This document shows, one piece after another, positions 9,316 through 17,717 of a stretch of 64,000 bases of DNA (its first letter is position 1; the number at the start of each line of letters is the position of its first letter). The notes under the pieces are model-generated. The model searched no databases, was not told the DNA's origin, and was given only the letters and a program-made list of their open reading frames with translations. A program made the position numbers and the translations under genes. The stretch covers positions 6,754,501 through 6,818,500 of the forward strand of contig NZ_VSRN01000001.1 of NCBI RefSeq assembly GCF_008369915.1, read 5' to 3'. The stretch is from Dyadobacter sp. UC 10 (GTDB taxonomy: Bacteria; Bacteroidota; Bacteroidia; Cytophagales; Spirosomataceae).

Positions 9316-9323
9316 TAATTTTG
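9316..9323 (+). promoter_or_regulatory. -7 box upstream of the first Nudix gene
   Basis: TAATTTTG matches TAnnTTTG and lies 26 bases before the ATG at 9350. A convincing -33 box is not visible. Confidence 0.4.
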
Positions 9324-9349
9324 GCGCTGATTCACGTACCATTTGATAA

Positions 9350-10033
9350 ATGACCATTTTTTTCGACGACCGCCCATTCAAAATTGTACGGACCAATCAG
9401 CTTTCCGCCGAAACTTCCCAATTTGATCATATAGTTGATCTGAGGCTGGAAAAATTGCAAAAAAGTATGTTATCGGGGCACACTTTATTTTTAAATTCAA
9501 CTGCAAACACCGCATTGCAGGTGCTTCAAATCCTCGAAAAAGATTTTCCAAAACAGTTGCTGTCCATCACAATGGCGACGAAGGAAAAATCTGAAATAGA
9601 AGAAAAAATCAAGGAACAGTACAAAGTGATCAAGGCAGCCGGCGGCGTGGTGGTTAAAGACGGAAAATGGCTCTTTATGTACCGCCGCAAAAAATGGGAC
9701 CTGCCCAAAGGCAAGCTCGACAAAGGCGAAGATTCCCGGACTGCCGCGGTCAGGGAAATTGAGGAAGAAACCGGTGTTAAATCGTTGATTAAAAACAAAA
9801 TCTGTACAACCTGGCATACCTATACGCTCAATAACAACCGCATATTAAAACGCACGAAATGGTACCTGTGCGATACGATCGACGATTCCAGAATGCAGCC
9901 GCAGGCAGAGGAACAGATCGAAAAACTGGACTGGTATAGTCCGTCAGAAGCTAAATCGCTGTTGATCAATTCTTACAGCTCGATCAGATTTGTAGTAGAC
10001 AGCCTTAACAAAAAGCGTAATATAAAATCCTGA
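9350..10033 (+). CDS. Nudix hydrolase with N-terminal extension
   Basis: 227 residues. The Nudix box is complete (GKLDKGE, then REIEEETGV, about residues 123-145), so a pyrophosphohydrolase acting on a nucleoside-diphosphate-linked compound is expected. The first 95 residues are a separate small domain (starting MTIFFDDRPFKIV, then a helix ending near KEKSEIEEKIKEQ) that I do not recognise by name; I recall this arrangement in other Bacteroidota Nudix proteins. Substrate unknown. It is convergent with coaD, 11 bases apart. Confidence 0.85.
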   Translation: MTIFFDDRPFKIVRTNQLSAETSQFDHIVDLRLEKLQKSMLSGHTLFLNSTANTALQVLQILEKDFPKQLLSITMATKEKSEIEEKIKEQYKVIKAAGGVVVKDGKWLFMYRRKKWDLPKGKLDKGEDSRTAAVREIEEETGVKSLIKNKICTTWHTYTLNNNRILKRTKWYLCDTIDDSRMQPQAEEQIEKLDWYSPSEAKSLLINSYSSIRFVVDSLNKKRNIKS

Positions 10034-10044
10034 TCACGACATGA

Positions 10045-10527
10045 TTAAACCTGCGGATTGATCCGGTCGAGCTCAGAAAGTGAATAGGGAAGAAAATTGT
10101 CGACGCCTTGCCCGTAACGATGCAAATCGCGTATGATACTGGAACTGATCGGTGCGAGCTCGGGAGACGTGATCAAAAAAACCGTTTCAATTTCTTCGTA
10201 TAAATACCTGTTAACCTGCGAGATACCATTTTCGTATTCAAAGTCGGTTGTATTCCGCAGACCTCTTAACAGAAAAGTTGCGCCTAGTTCCCTCGCTATG
10301 TGCGCAGTAAGATCGTCGTAGGTAACGACTTTAACATTAGGCTGGTCAGAAAATGTCCTTTCAATCATTTCCTTCATCACATTCAAAGGAAAATACCGCT
10401 TCTTGGTGGCATTATTTCCAATGCCGATCACGACCTGATCAAAAAGCCTGAGCCCTCTGAGAACGATATCCTGATGTCCCCTTGTGAAAGGATCGAAAGA
10501 GCCGGGAAATAATGCGATACGGTCCAT
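10045..10527 (-). CDS. coaD: Phosphopantetheine adenylyltransferase
   Basis: Fourth step of coenzyme A synthesis: 4'-phosphopantetheine plus ATP to dephospho-CoA. 160 residues from the ATG at 10527, matching the usual 155-165. I prefer this start to one nine codons upstream because the family begins with the first strand, here IALFPGSFDPFTRGH, which holds the (T/H)xGH nucleotidyltransferase motif. ISSSIIRDL is the second ATP-binding motif. It follows the DUF3822 gene by 13 bases, a pairing common in Bacteroidota. Confidence 0.94.
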   Translation of the reverse strand: MDRIALFPGSFDPFTRGHQDIVLRGLRLFDQVVIGIGNNATKKRYFPLNVMKEMIERTFSDQPNVKVVTYDDLTAHIARELGATFLLRGLRNTTDFEYENGISQVNRYLYEEIETVFLITSPELAPISSSIIRDLHRYGQGVDNFLPYSLSELDRINPQV

Positions 10528-10540
10528 AAAAAGTGGTGGG

Positions 10541-11446
10541 CTACGATGAAACAAGGTATGTATTAAAAAGTCCGAAATACCGGTGCCCGGGTACCTCCGC
10601 GCACTGGCTGCTGTATCTAAGGGTAGTTGGCCGCCCTCCTATCTGTATATGTGGGAAAAAGTGAGAGAGCTCCACGAAAACTTCTGCCGACGCACTCACT
10701 TCCCCATAACACATAACCTTCATCTGCTCAGGTTCGTAGCCCAGCTGTCCCAGTGTGAAAAGGACAATATAGGCCATTTCCTGTACTTCCTTGAATTTGA
10801 AACGGTTACAAAGAATCAGGCGCTGACTTTCGCTAACAACGAGCGTGAACATATCTTTTTCAAAACACAAAGAAGCGATCCTCACTTCCTGCTGCTCAAC
10901 GTGACTTACCAATGCACCCGTAATGATCGGGCTTGTAAAATGATAAAATGTAACGCGGGAAAATCTGAAATGATTGATAATCCATTCGTGCCATTGCCGT
11001 GGAATACTGAATATATTCTTTGCGTGAACAAGTGGAAGATCGTGGTAAAGCACCATGTCCCGGTCAGCTATCGGATTACCAGCCGAAAATGACAAGTATT
11101 CGCCTACCTTTTCCGGGTCGAATAACACATTGGGGACAAGACTGAATAAAGTTGAATTGACTGAAATACAGACCCCCTTCCATTCCGCCGAAGACCATAA
11201 CATGTGCCCGGTGAAAATCCGCCTGAGCCTCTCAAATATTTCTTCCTCGCTCAAAGTCTGCTCCAAAGCATAATCTTCCAGCCAGATGCATTCCATATTC
11301 TCTTCCTTCACGATGCAAAAACGGACATTTTGATCGCTCATTTCGATACACAATGTACTGGAAGGGATTGCCGCCTGGTCGAATGTACTATCGCCTACAA
11401 GTAATGCAGGAATGATTTCAATGACCTGGTTTTCAGAATTTGCCAC
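10541..11446 (-). CDS. DUF3822 family protein
   Basis: 301 residues, no signal peptide or membrane segment. Assigned to DUF3822 from overall pattern (FCIVKEENMECIWLEDY near the N-terminus, LVVSESQRLILCNRFKF in the second half) and from its position directly upstream of coaD. From memory the family has a weak actin/hexokinase-like fold; its function is unknown. The link with coaD may be a CoA-related role or simply shared transcription. Confidence 0.75.
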   Translation of the reverse strand: MANSENQVIEIIPALLVGDSTFDQAAIPSSTLCIEMSDQNVRFCIVKEENMECIWLEDYALEQTLSEEEIFERLRRIFTGHMLWSSAEWKGVCISVNSTLFSLVPNVLFDPEKVGEYLSFSAGNPIADRDMVLYHDLPLVHAKNIFSIPRQWHEWIINHFRFSRVTFYHFTSPIITGALVSHVEQQEVRIASLCFEKDMFTLVVSESQRLILCNRFKFKEVQEMAYIVLFTLGQLGYEPEQMKVMCYGEVSASAEVFVELSHFFPHIQIGGRPTTLRYSSQCAEVPGHRYFGLFNTYLVSS

Positions 11447-11484
11447 AATTAACGGTTAAACTTCTATTGAATGATATTTCTGCC

Positions 11485-11976
11485 CTACCCGACCGAAATG
11501 TATCTGTCTAATTTAAAAAAGTCCTGCAAGGTTTCCGCGAGAGAAAATATGCGATGCACCTGATTATCTTTCAAAGATTTGATCTCCGGCCAGCTCATTA
11601 GCTTTACTTCCTTGATGATCTGCCCCTTGGCTGACATTTCAGGATCAATGCCACTGATCATTCTGCCTTCGAAAGCCGTGATCTCGAAAAACAGCTCAAC
11701 TGCGTGCAGCGGTGGCTGAATGTGCTCGTTTAAAAAGAGGAAGCGACCCACCTGCACGTGCAACCCTGTTTCCTCTTGAAACTCTCTCAAAACTGCCTGG
11801 CCGGCTGTTTCACCAAACTGGATCCCACCTCCCGGAGGACTCCAGAACGGCTCGCAACTACCGTACATTTCGTGGCGCACCATCAGGATCTGCTCGTTAT
11901 GAACGCAAATGCCACATGCACGAACCCTCACCTGCCCGCCGAAAAGACTATTTATTTCCTCGCTGATGGTTTGCAA
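11485..11976 (-). CDS. Nudix hydrolase
   Basis: 163 residues, a single Nudix domain. The Nudix box is GGGIQFGE ... REFQEETGL (about residues 48-70). N-terminal VRACGICVHNEQILMVRHE is the typical first strand pair. Likely a small nucleotide-derivative pyrophosphohydrolase; no substrate can be named. A good promoter lies just upstream. DUF3822 and coaD follow on the same strand after 38 bases and may be read from it. Confidence 0.88.
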   Translation of the reverse strand: MQTISEEINSLFGGQVRVRACGICVHNEQILMVRHEMYGSCEPFWSPPGGGIQFGETAGQAVLREFQEETGLHVQVGRFLFLNEHIQPPLHAVELFFEITAFEGRMISGIDPEMSAKGQIIKEVKLMSWPEIKSLKDNQVHRIFSLAETLQDFFKLDRYISVG

Positions 11977-11995
11977 TGCCGGATTTTTGAAGCAG

Positions 11996-12025
11996 CAAAG
12001 ATAACTATCCCTTCAAATTTGACAA
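11996..12025 (-). promoter_or_regulatory. Promoter of the Nudix-DUF3822-coaD unit
   Basis: On the minus strand TATCTTTG (12003-11996) is the -7 box and TTG (12025-12023) the -33 box, 19 bases apart. Expected transcript start is near 11990, so the leader is very short. Confidence 0.6.
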
Positions 12026-12094
12026 GACATAGTTATCCCTACAAGGATTTCGCCTTCACTTTAATGTAAGTCAAATGTAACCATACGGAGTAAA

Positions 12095-12535
12095 TCAGGA
12101 ATAAGGGCTTCCTGAAATGTAGCTTTCCAGAGAGCTGATATGTTCTTTCTGCTCGTGGATAATTGCGGACACGATATCATTAATGGAGATAATCCCTACC
12201 AACTTACCGCTTTGATTTACAGGTAAATGGCGGATGTGCTTGTCCGACATAATTTGCATACACTCCTCAATCTTTTCATCTGTTTCTACCGTGATTACCT
12301 TACTGGTCATGACTTCTCTGATGAGCGTATCCCTGGAAGCTCTACCTTGCAGAATCACCTTTCTGGCATAATCCCTTTCAGAAAATATACCGATCAGCTG
12401 ATTATTTTCAAGAACCAAAACTGCACCGATGTTTTTAGCGGCCATGAGTTCAAGGGCCTCAAACACCGTGTTGTCCTGCGTGACAGACCAAATCGCATTG
12501 ACAGGCTTGTTGCCCATTACATGTTGTACCAGCAT
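12095..12535 (-). CDS. CBS domain protein
   Basis: 146 residues from ATG 12535, almost entirely a Bateman pair of CBS domains: about 10-70 (MAAKNIGAVLVLENNQLIGIFSERD split around the hinge) and 75-130 (MTSKVITVETD, MSDKHIRHLPV, GIISINDIV). Such stand-alone pairs usually bind adenine nucleotides and regulate a partner. A longer frame reaches 12604, but the added 23 residues are not CBS-like, so I chose the inner start. No enzyme domain is attached and the partner is unknown. Confidence 0.85.
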   Translation of the reverse strand: MLVQHVMGNKPVNAIWSVTQDNTVFEALELMAAKNIGAVLVLENNQLIGIFSERDYARKVILQGRASRDTLIREVMTSKVITVETDEKIEECMQIMSDKHIRHLPVNQSGKLVGIISINDIVSAIIHEQKEHISSLESYISGSPYS

Positions 12536-12617
12536 AGATGTATAGATTTGGAGTTGTAAGATAAAAGGGAATTCAATATAGGGAATACCCCGCCAAAAGT
12601 CCAATAATATCTAAGTA

Positions 12618-12625
12618 TAATTTTG
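12618..12625 (+). promoter_or_regulatory. -7 box upstream of the RecD-like helicase
   Basis: TAATTTTG fits TAnnTTTG, 50 bases before the ATG at 12676. No clear TTG upstream. Confidence 0.4.
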
Positions 12626-12675
12626 TTGCAAAATCGCATTTTGATATTATTCATCGTTCCGCTAGATTCGTTGCC

Positions 12676-14103
12676 ATGGATACCGATAAAATTTTGCCTT
12701 CCCAGCTGCTCCGCAAAAAGTTTCCATTCAAACCCACAGAAGGACAGCTTCGGTTCTTTGAAAAAACAAATGATTTCCTGGTTGAAGAAAAAGGATTGGA
12801 GCGTTACAGGGACTGTTTTTTACTCAAAGGATATGCCGGCACAGGTAAGACAACCATTATCAGTACGCTGATCAAGGTGCTTAAAAACTTTGGTTATAAA
12901 TCCATTTTGCTCGCCCCGACCGGCCGCGCGGCAAAGGTAATGTCCGGCTATTCAGACAAGATCGCTTTAACAATCCATAAAAAAATCTATAAGCAAACCG
13001 CTGATGCTTATTCAGGTACACTGACATTTCAGCGCCAAAAAAATTACCACGACAATACACTTTTTATTGTCGACGAAGCTTCCATGATCACCGACGAGGC
13101 CGATTTTGGCAGCCGGAGTTTGCTGGCCGACCTTATTGATTTCGTTTTTGAAAATCCCGGCAACAAGCTTATGCTTGTCGGCGATATTGCCCAGCTCCCT
13201 CCTGTCGGAAAAGAGTTAAGCCCGGCTCTGGATGGGGCTTATCTTGAAAAAACGTTCTACATGTCTGTTTTTCAGGAGGAATTAAAGGAGGTAATGCGCC
13301 AGGATGAACAATCAGGCATATTGTACAATGCTACCCTGCTACGCGATCAACTGGCGGCAGAAGCTCCTGAAATCCAGATCACGACACGATCTTATCAGGA
13401 TGTGTTTAAGATGACGGGAGAAAAACTGGAAGAGGGGCTTCGTTATGTCTACAATAAATATGGCCAGGAAAATGCGATCATTCTGACACGTTCAAACAAG
13501 TCGGCGGTACAGTATAATGAATATATTCGTCGGGTGATCCATTTTTCGGAGGAAGAACTCGATGCCGGCGACCGTCTGATGGTCGTTCGGAACAACTATA
13601 ATATTCTCGATGAAGATTCGCCGGCAGGTTTTATAGCCAATGGTGATTTTGTAGAATTATTGAAAATCAGAAAAACCCAGGAAATACACGGGTTCCGGTT
13701 TGCGGATGTAACACTCAGGCTGACAGATTACGAAAAGCAGCCGGAGTTCGACGCCAAGATTTTTCTGGACACCCTGCATTCCTCTTCGCCCTCCATGCCG
13801 GCCGAAGATAACCGCAAGCTCTACGACAGCGTTTTACAGGATTATCTATATATTAAGTCGAATAAGGAAAGATTGGAGGCACTACGAAAGGATCCTTTTT
13901 TAAATGCATTGCAGGTAAAATTCGCTTATGCGTTAACGTGCCACAAAGCGCAGGGCGGACAGTGGAGCGCAGTCTTCATAGATCAGGGATATTTGCCTCA
14001 GGAACAGATCAATAGAGAATTTATCAGATGGCTTTACACGGCAATTACCAGGGCTACTGACGAAGTTTTTTTAATGAACTTCCATCCTCAATTCTTCAAA
14101 TAG
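12676..14103 (+). CDS. RecD-like superfamily 1 DNA helicase
   Basis: 475 residues. Walker A GYAGTGKTT (52-60), Walker B FIVDEASM, and GDIAQLPPVG as motif III. The C-terminal UvrD_C_2-like part has YALTCHKAQGGQW and WLYTAITRA (motifs V and VI). This is the short stand-alone RecD2/Dda-like type without a RecB or RecC partner nearby; expected 5'-3' helicase activity in repair or fork processing is inferred from the family. It is convergent with the Sua5 gene, eight bases away. Confidence 0.88.
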   Translation: MDTDKILPSQLLRKKFPFKPTEGQLRFFEKTNDFLVEEKGLERYRDCFLLKGYAGTGKTTIISTLIKVLKNFGYKSILLAPTGRAAKVMSGYSDKIALTIHKKIYKQTADAYSGTLTFQRQKNYHDNTLFIVDEASMITDEADFGSRSLLADLIDFVFENPGNKLMLVGDIAQLPPVGKELSPALDGAYLEKTFYMSVFQEELKEVMRQDEQSGILYNATLLRDQLAAEAPEIQITTRSYQDVFKMTGEKLEEGLRYVYNKYGQENAIILTRSNKSAVQYNEYIRRVIHFSEEELDAGDRLMVVRNNYNILDEDSPAGFIANGDFVELLKIRKTQEIHGFRFADVTLRLTDYEKQPEFDAKIFLDTLHSSSPSMPAEDNRKLYDSVLQDYLYIKSNKERLEALRKDPFLNALQVKFAYALTCHKAQGGQWSAVFIDQGYLPQEQINREFIRWLYTAITRATDEVFLMNFHPQFFK

Positions 14104-14111
14104 ATATTTCC

Positions 14112-15065
14112 TTATTCCTGCACGGAAGCCCTTTTCAGGCGGTCGTTAATGGCCAGACCAAGTCCATGCATGGGTACCCACTCTGCGATAATCGACTTCA
14201 CCGGCAGACGGTCCAGCTCACGCAAGAAAGCAAATAAATTGTGTGCAGCTTCCCGTAAATCGCCATTTTCGCTTAAAACGCGTTGATAGTTACGATCAAC
14301 ATAGGGCAGATAAGAATCAAACAAGAGGTATGCTGTTGAGGCATCATTTCCTACAATATCTGCTTTCCTGCGCATTTCAAGGGGAACGAGTGGCGCGTAG
14401 TGGCTCTTAAGCATTCCCGGCGCTTTCGGATTGGAGGAAGAAGCCGCGGTTATTTTTACGTGGCCAACAATTTCCTCAATATCCTGCACAGCAAGTCCCC
14501 CCAATCTGTAAATAATTATTTCCTCGCCTTCGAAGCCGACTATCGTAGATTCGATACCAACTTCACAATCGCCGCCATCGAGAATATAAGGTATCTGATC
14601 GCCAAGCTGGGCATTCACATGCGACGCAGTTGTGGGACTGATATATCCGAAAGGATTTGCACTCGGTGCCGCCAGTGGAAAATCGAGCTGACTCAGTAAT
14701 TCGAGCAACATCGGGTGCCGGGGAATGCGTACAGCGACGGTATCCAGCCCGGACGTGACCAGATCAGGGACATTTTTCTTTTTAGGTAAAAGTAACGTGA
14801 GGGGGCCAGGCCAGAAGTTTGCGGCTAAAATTTGTGCAGTCTCCGGAATGTCAGTCACAAAATTCTGCACCTTCTCAACGGAATCGGTGTGAATAATAAG
14901 GGGATCAAACGCCGGCCGTTTTTTGGTTTCAAAGATCGATAATACTGCCCTTTCATTTAATGCATTTCCCGCTAGCCCATATACCGTTTCCGTGGGTATA
15001 CCTACCAGTTCGCCTTTTATCAGAAACTCTTTTGCAATCCGGATATCTTGTCCAATTTCAGCCAA
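14112..15065 (-). CDS. tsaC: Threonylcarbamoyl-AMP synthase, Sua5 type
   Basis: Makes L-threonylcarbamoyladenylate from threonine, bicarbonate and ATP for the t6A37 modification of ANN-decoding tRNAs. 317 residues: a YrdC-fold domain (about 8-200, GIPTETVYGLAGNAL, KKRPAFDPLIIH, SAPSANPFGYISPTTA) followed by the Sua5 C-terminal domain (about 215-317, APGMLKSHYAPLVPLE). Length and the extra domain mark it as Sua5 rather than the short TsaC. CAAAAATA at 15088-15095 gives a minus-strand -7 box TATTTTTG 23-30 bases upstream. Confidence 0.93.
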   Translation of the reverse strand: MAEIGQDIRIAKEFLIKGELVGIPTETVYGLAGNALNERAVLSIFETKKRPAFDPLIIHTDSVEKVQNFVTDIPETAQILAANFWPGPLTLLLPKKKNVPDLVTSGLDTVAVRIPRHPMLLELLSQLDFPLAAPSANPFGYISPTTASHVNAQLGDQIPYILDGGDCEVGIESTIVGFEGEEIIIYRLGGLAVQDIEEIVGHVKITAASSSNPKAPGMLKSHYAPLVPLEMRRKADIVGNDASTAYLLFDSYLPYVDRNYQRVLSENGDLREAAHNLFAFLRELDRLPVKSIIAEWVPMHGLGLAINDRLKRASVQE

Positions 15066-15235
15066 TGTAACAACCAGGTTTTTGCTGCAAAAATACTTCG
15101 TATGCGCCAGAATCCCGAGTCTTGCGATTTAGATTGTTTTTAAATAACCCGGATTTAGAAAAGTATGGGCGGCTCTTATTCAATACGTGTTTATATTTAT
15201 TGGTTAAAAAATACTATCTAAAAAACCCTTTACCT

Positions 15236-16975
15236 ATGTTTCAAATCAAAGAACAACCTACCGTTTTTGATGTATGCATTGTGGGCTCCGGAGCAGGAGG
15301 TGGAATGGCAGCCTATCAACTGGCAAAAGCGGGTGCAAAGGTTGCACTTTTAGAGGCCGGAGGCTATTTCGACCCAGCTGATCCTAAATACATTACTCAG
15401 CTTAAATGGCCTTATGAATCCCCAAGACGCGGCGCCTCAAATCATCGGCCTTTCGGGGACTTCGATGCGGCCTGGGGTGGCTGGGAGATAGAAGGAGAAC
15501 CTTATACACGCAAAAACGGCACGCAATTTGACTGGTTTCGGTCGAGAATGTTAGGCGGACGGACCAACCACTGGGGACGTATCTCCCTCCGTTTTGGCCC
15601 GAAAGATTTTAAAAGAAAAAGCATCGACGGATTGGGCGACGACTGGCCGATCAGCTACGATGACGTAAAACCCTATTATGATCAGGTCGATAAATTGATC
15701 GGGGTATTCGGTACCGTGGAAAACATGGATAATGAGCCGGACGGAATATTTCTGCCGCCTCCCAAGCCACGTTTGCACGAGCTTTTTCTCAAACAAGCCG
15801 GAAAAAAAGTAAATATTCCGGTAATACCTTCCAGGCTTTCGATCTTGACAAAGCCAATTAATGACCAGCGCGGTGTTTGCTTCTATTGCAGCCAATGTTC
15901 ACGTGCATGTCAGGCTTATGCGGATTTTTCATCTTCTTCGGTACTATGTATCCCGGCGATTAAAACCGGAAATGTGACGCTGATCAACAACGCAATGTGT
16001 CGCGAAGTGCTCACAGACCCAAATTCCGGACTTGCAACAGGCGTTTCGTACATTGACAGAGAGAAGCTGACTGAACACACGATCAAAGCAAAAGTTGTAA
16101 TCCTCGCTGCCAGCGCGGCGGAATCTTCCCGGTTGCTGCTTAATTCAAAATCTGAACGCCATCCAAATGGTCTTGCCAATTCAAGCGGCGTGGTTGGCCA
16201 CTACCTGCACGACTCTACCGGTGCTTCTCGTGGTGCTTTCATGCCGCACATGATGGATCGCAAGCGTTATAACGAAGACGGTGTAGGCGGTATGCACGTA
16301 TACACCCCGTGGTGGCTCGATAACAAAAAACTCGATTTCCCGAGAGGTTACCATATTGAATACGGCGGCGGAATGGGCATGCCGAGCTACGGTTTCGGTT
16401 CCGGAATCGAAAATCTGAACGGAAAATATCCTACCGCCTCAGGCGCGATGAAGCCGGCAGGTGGTTACGGGGCTTCTTTAAAAGAGGATTACCGTCGTTT
16501 TTACGGTGCCAATATCGGTATGGCCGGTCGCGGGGAAGCTGTTCCGGATATCAATAATTACTGCGAAATTGACCCCAATGTGGTTGATAAATACGGTATC
16601 CCTGTGCTGCGTTTCCACTATAAATGGTCTGATTACGAGATCAAGCAGGCGAAACACATGCATGATACTTTTGAAGAAATCATTCATGCATTAGGCGGAG
16701 TTCCGAATGGTACCAAGCCAGGCGCAGACACCAATTATGGTCTTGCTGCTCCGGGAAGGATCATTCACGAAGTGGGAACTGTCAGAATGGGTGACGATCC
16801 GAAGACTTCCGCCCTGAACAAATTCTCTCAGGCCCACGATGCAAAAAATGTGTTTGTGGTAGATGGCGGTTCATTCGTTTCGCAGGCTGATAAAAACCCG
16901 ACGTGGACAATTCTTGCCTTGTCGTGGAGAGCATCAGACTACATTATTGATCAGAAAAAACAGAAGAATATTTAA
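15236..16975 (+). CDS. GMC family FAD-dependent oxidoreductase with Cys cluster
   Basis: 579 residues from ATG 15236. A longer frame from 15122 adds 38 residues before the Rossmann fold, which the family does not need. The FAD motif is VGSGAGGGMAAYQL (about 13-26). The GMC C-terminal domain has HEVGTVRMG and FVVDGGSFVSQADKNPTWTI, with the catalytic His/Asn pair. Cys215, Cys218, Cys221 and Cys225 form a tight cluster near the place where FAD glucose dehydrogenases hold a [3Fe-4S] cluster. With the next gene it forms a gluconate/glucose-dehydrogenase-like pair oxidising a sugar or polyol in the periplasm; the substrate is not determinable. Confidence 0.88.
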   Translation: MFQIKEQPTVFDVCIVGSGAGGGMAAYQLAKAGAKVALLEAGGYFDPADPKYITQLKWPYESPRRGASNHRPFGDFDAAWGGWEIEGEPYTRKNGTQFDWFRSRMLGGRTNHWGRISLRFGPKDFKRKSIDGLGDDWPISYDDVKPYYDQVDKLIGVFGTVENMDNEPDGIFLPPPKPRLHELFLKQAGKKVNIPVIPSRLSILTKPINDQRGVCFYCSQCSRACQAYADFSSSSVLCIPAIKTGNVTLINNAMCREVLTDPNSGLATGVSYIDREKLTEHTIKAKVVILAASAAESSRLLLNSKSERHPNGLANSSGVVGHYLHDSTGASRGAFMPHMMDRKRYNEDGVGGMHVYTPWWLDNKKLDFPRGYHIEYGGGMGMPSYGFGSGIENLNGKYPTASGAMKPAGGYGASLKEDYRRFYGANIGMAGRGEAVPDINNYCEIDPNVVDKYGIPVLRFHYKWSDYEIKQAKHMHDTFEEIIHALGGVPNGTKPGADTNYGLAAPGRIIHEVGTVRMGDDPKTSALNKFSQAHDAKNVFVVDGGSFVSQADKNPTWTILALSWRASDYIIDQKKQKNI

Positions 16976-17006
16976 TTGTTTGAACACAGTTTCAAGTCAG
17001 ATATAT

Positions 17007-17642
17007 ATGAAACGCAGAGATTCACTCAAAGCATTAACCCTCAGTTCGCTGGGGATCACTGCGCTCAATCCGCAGGTCGCGATGGCCGAGCAGAGGGAGC
17101 TGGAAACACAGATGCCACCAGAAACCCCAATTAAAATTCCGGGTGGCAGAACTAAAGAAGAAGCGATCCGCGATGCAAAGCTGATGAAGGAGAAATTCCT
17201 CACAGCCGCTGAGCTGGCGACTATTAGAGTTTTGGTGGACATCATCATTCCGGCCGATGAAAAATCGGGCAGTGCGTCACAAGCCGGCGTTCCCGATTTT
17301 ATAGAGTTCATCGCCAAAGATATGCCTCAAAATCAGACACCTTTGCGAGGCGGTTTGAAATGGCTGGATAGGGAATCATCTAAACGCTTCGGAAAGGTCT
17401 TTACGCTGGCAACTAAGTCGCAGCAGATTCAGATCATCGACGACATTGCTTACCCAGGAAAGGCAAAACCGATTCACAGCCAGGGTGTTGCATTCTTTAA
17501 TTTAATGAGAAACCTGACCGCATCCGGCTTCTATACTTCCAAAATTGGGATCGCCGACATTGGTTACATGGGAAATACGCCGAACGTTTGGGAAGGTGTA
17601 CCTGCCGATGTATTGAAACAGTACGGGTTGAGTTACGATTAA
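17007..17642 (+). CDS. Gluconate 2-dehydrogenase subunit 3 family protein (Tat exported)
   Basis: 211 residues from ATG 17007, 31 bases after the GMC gene. The N-terminus MKRRDSLKALTLSSLG is a twin-arginine signal, ending near AMA. The rest (LTAAELATIRVLVDIIIPADEKSGSA ... split by helices) is the small-subunit fold. In the known dehydrogenases this subunit chaperones export of the FAD subunit, which has no signal of its own here; that fits hitch-hiker export through Tat. A longer frame from 16863 overlaps the GMC gene and lacks the signal at its N-terminus, so I rejected it. Confidence 0.87.
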   Translation: MKRRDSLKALTLSSLGITALNPQVAMAEQRELETQMPPETPIKIPGGRTKEEAIRDAKLMKEKFLTAAELATIRVLVDIIIPADEKSGSASQAGVPDFIEFIAKDMPQNQTPLRGGLKWLDRESSKRFGKVFTLATKSQQIQIIDDIAYPGKAKPIHSQGVAFFNLMRNLTASGFYTSKIGIADIGYMGNTPNVWEGVPADVLKQYGLSYD

Positions 17643-17660
17643 TCTTGCCGTGAATAGTCA

Positions 17661-17708
17661 AAAAAACGAAGAGGCTGGTCGATTTGACCAGCCTCTTCGT
17701 TTTTTTTC
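17661..17708. terminator. Bidirectional terminator
   Basis: A perfect 15-bp stem (ACGAAGAGGCTGGTC with its complement), loop GATTT, A-run on the left and T-run on the right. It ends the GMC/subunit-3 unit on the plus strand and the ABC-F gene on the minus strand. Confidence 0.92.
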
Positions 17709-17717
17709 AATATGTAA

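Noticed and set aside
15122..15235. 38-residue N-terminal extension of the GMC oxidoreductase
   Set aside because: No signal peptide or family similarity; the Rossmann motif starts right after ATG 15236.
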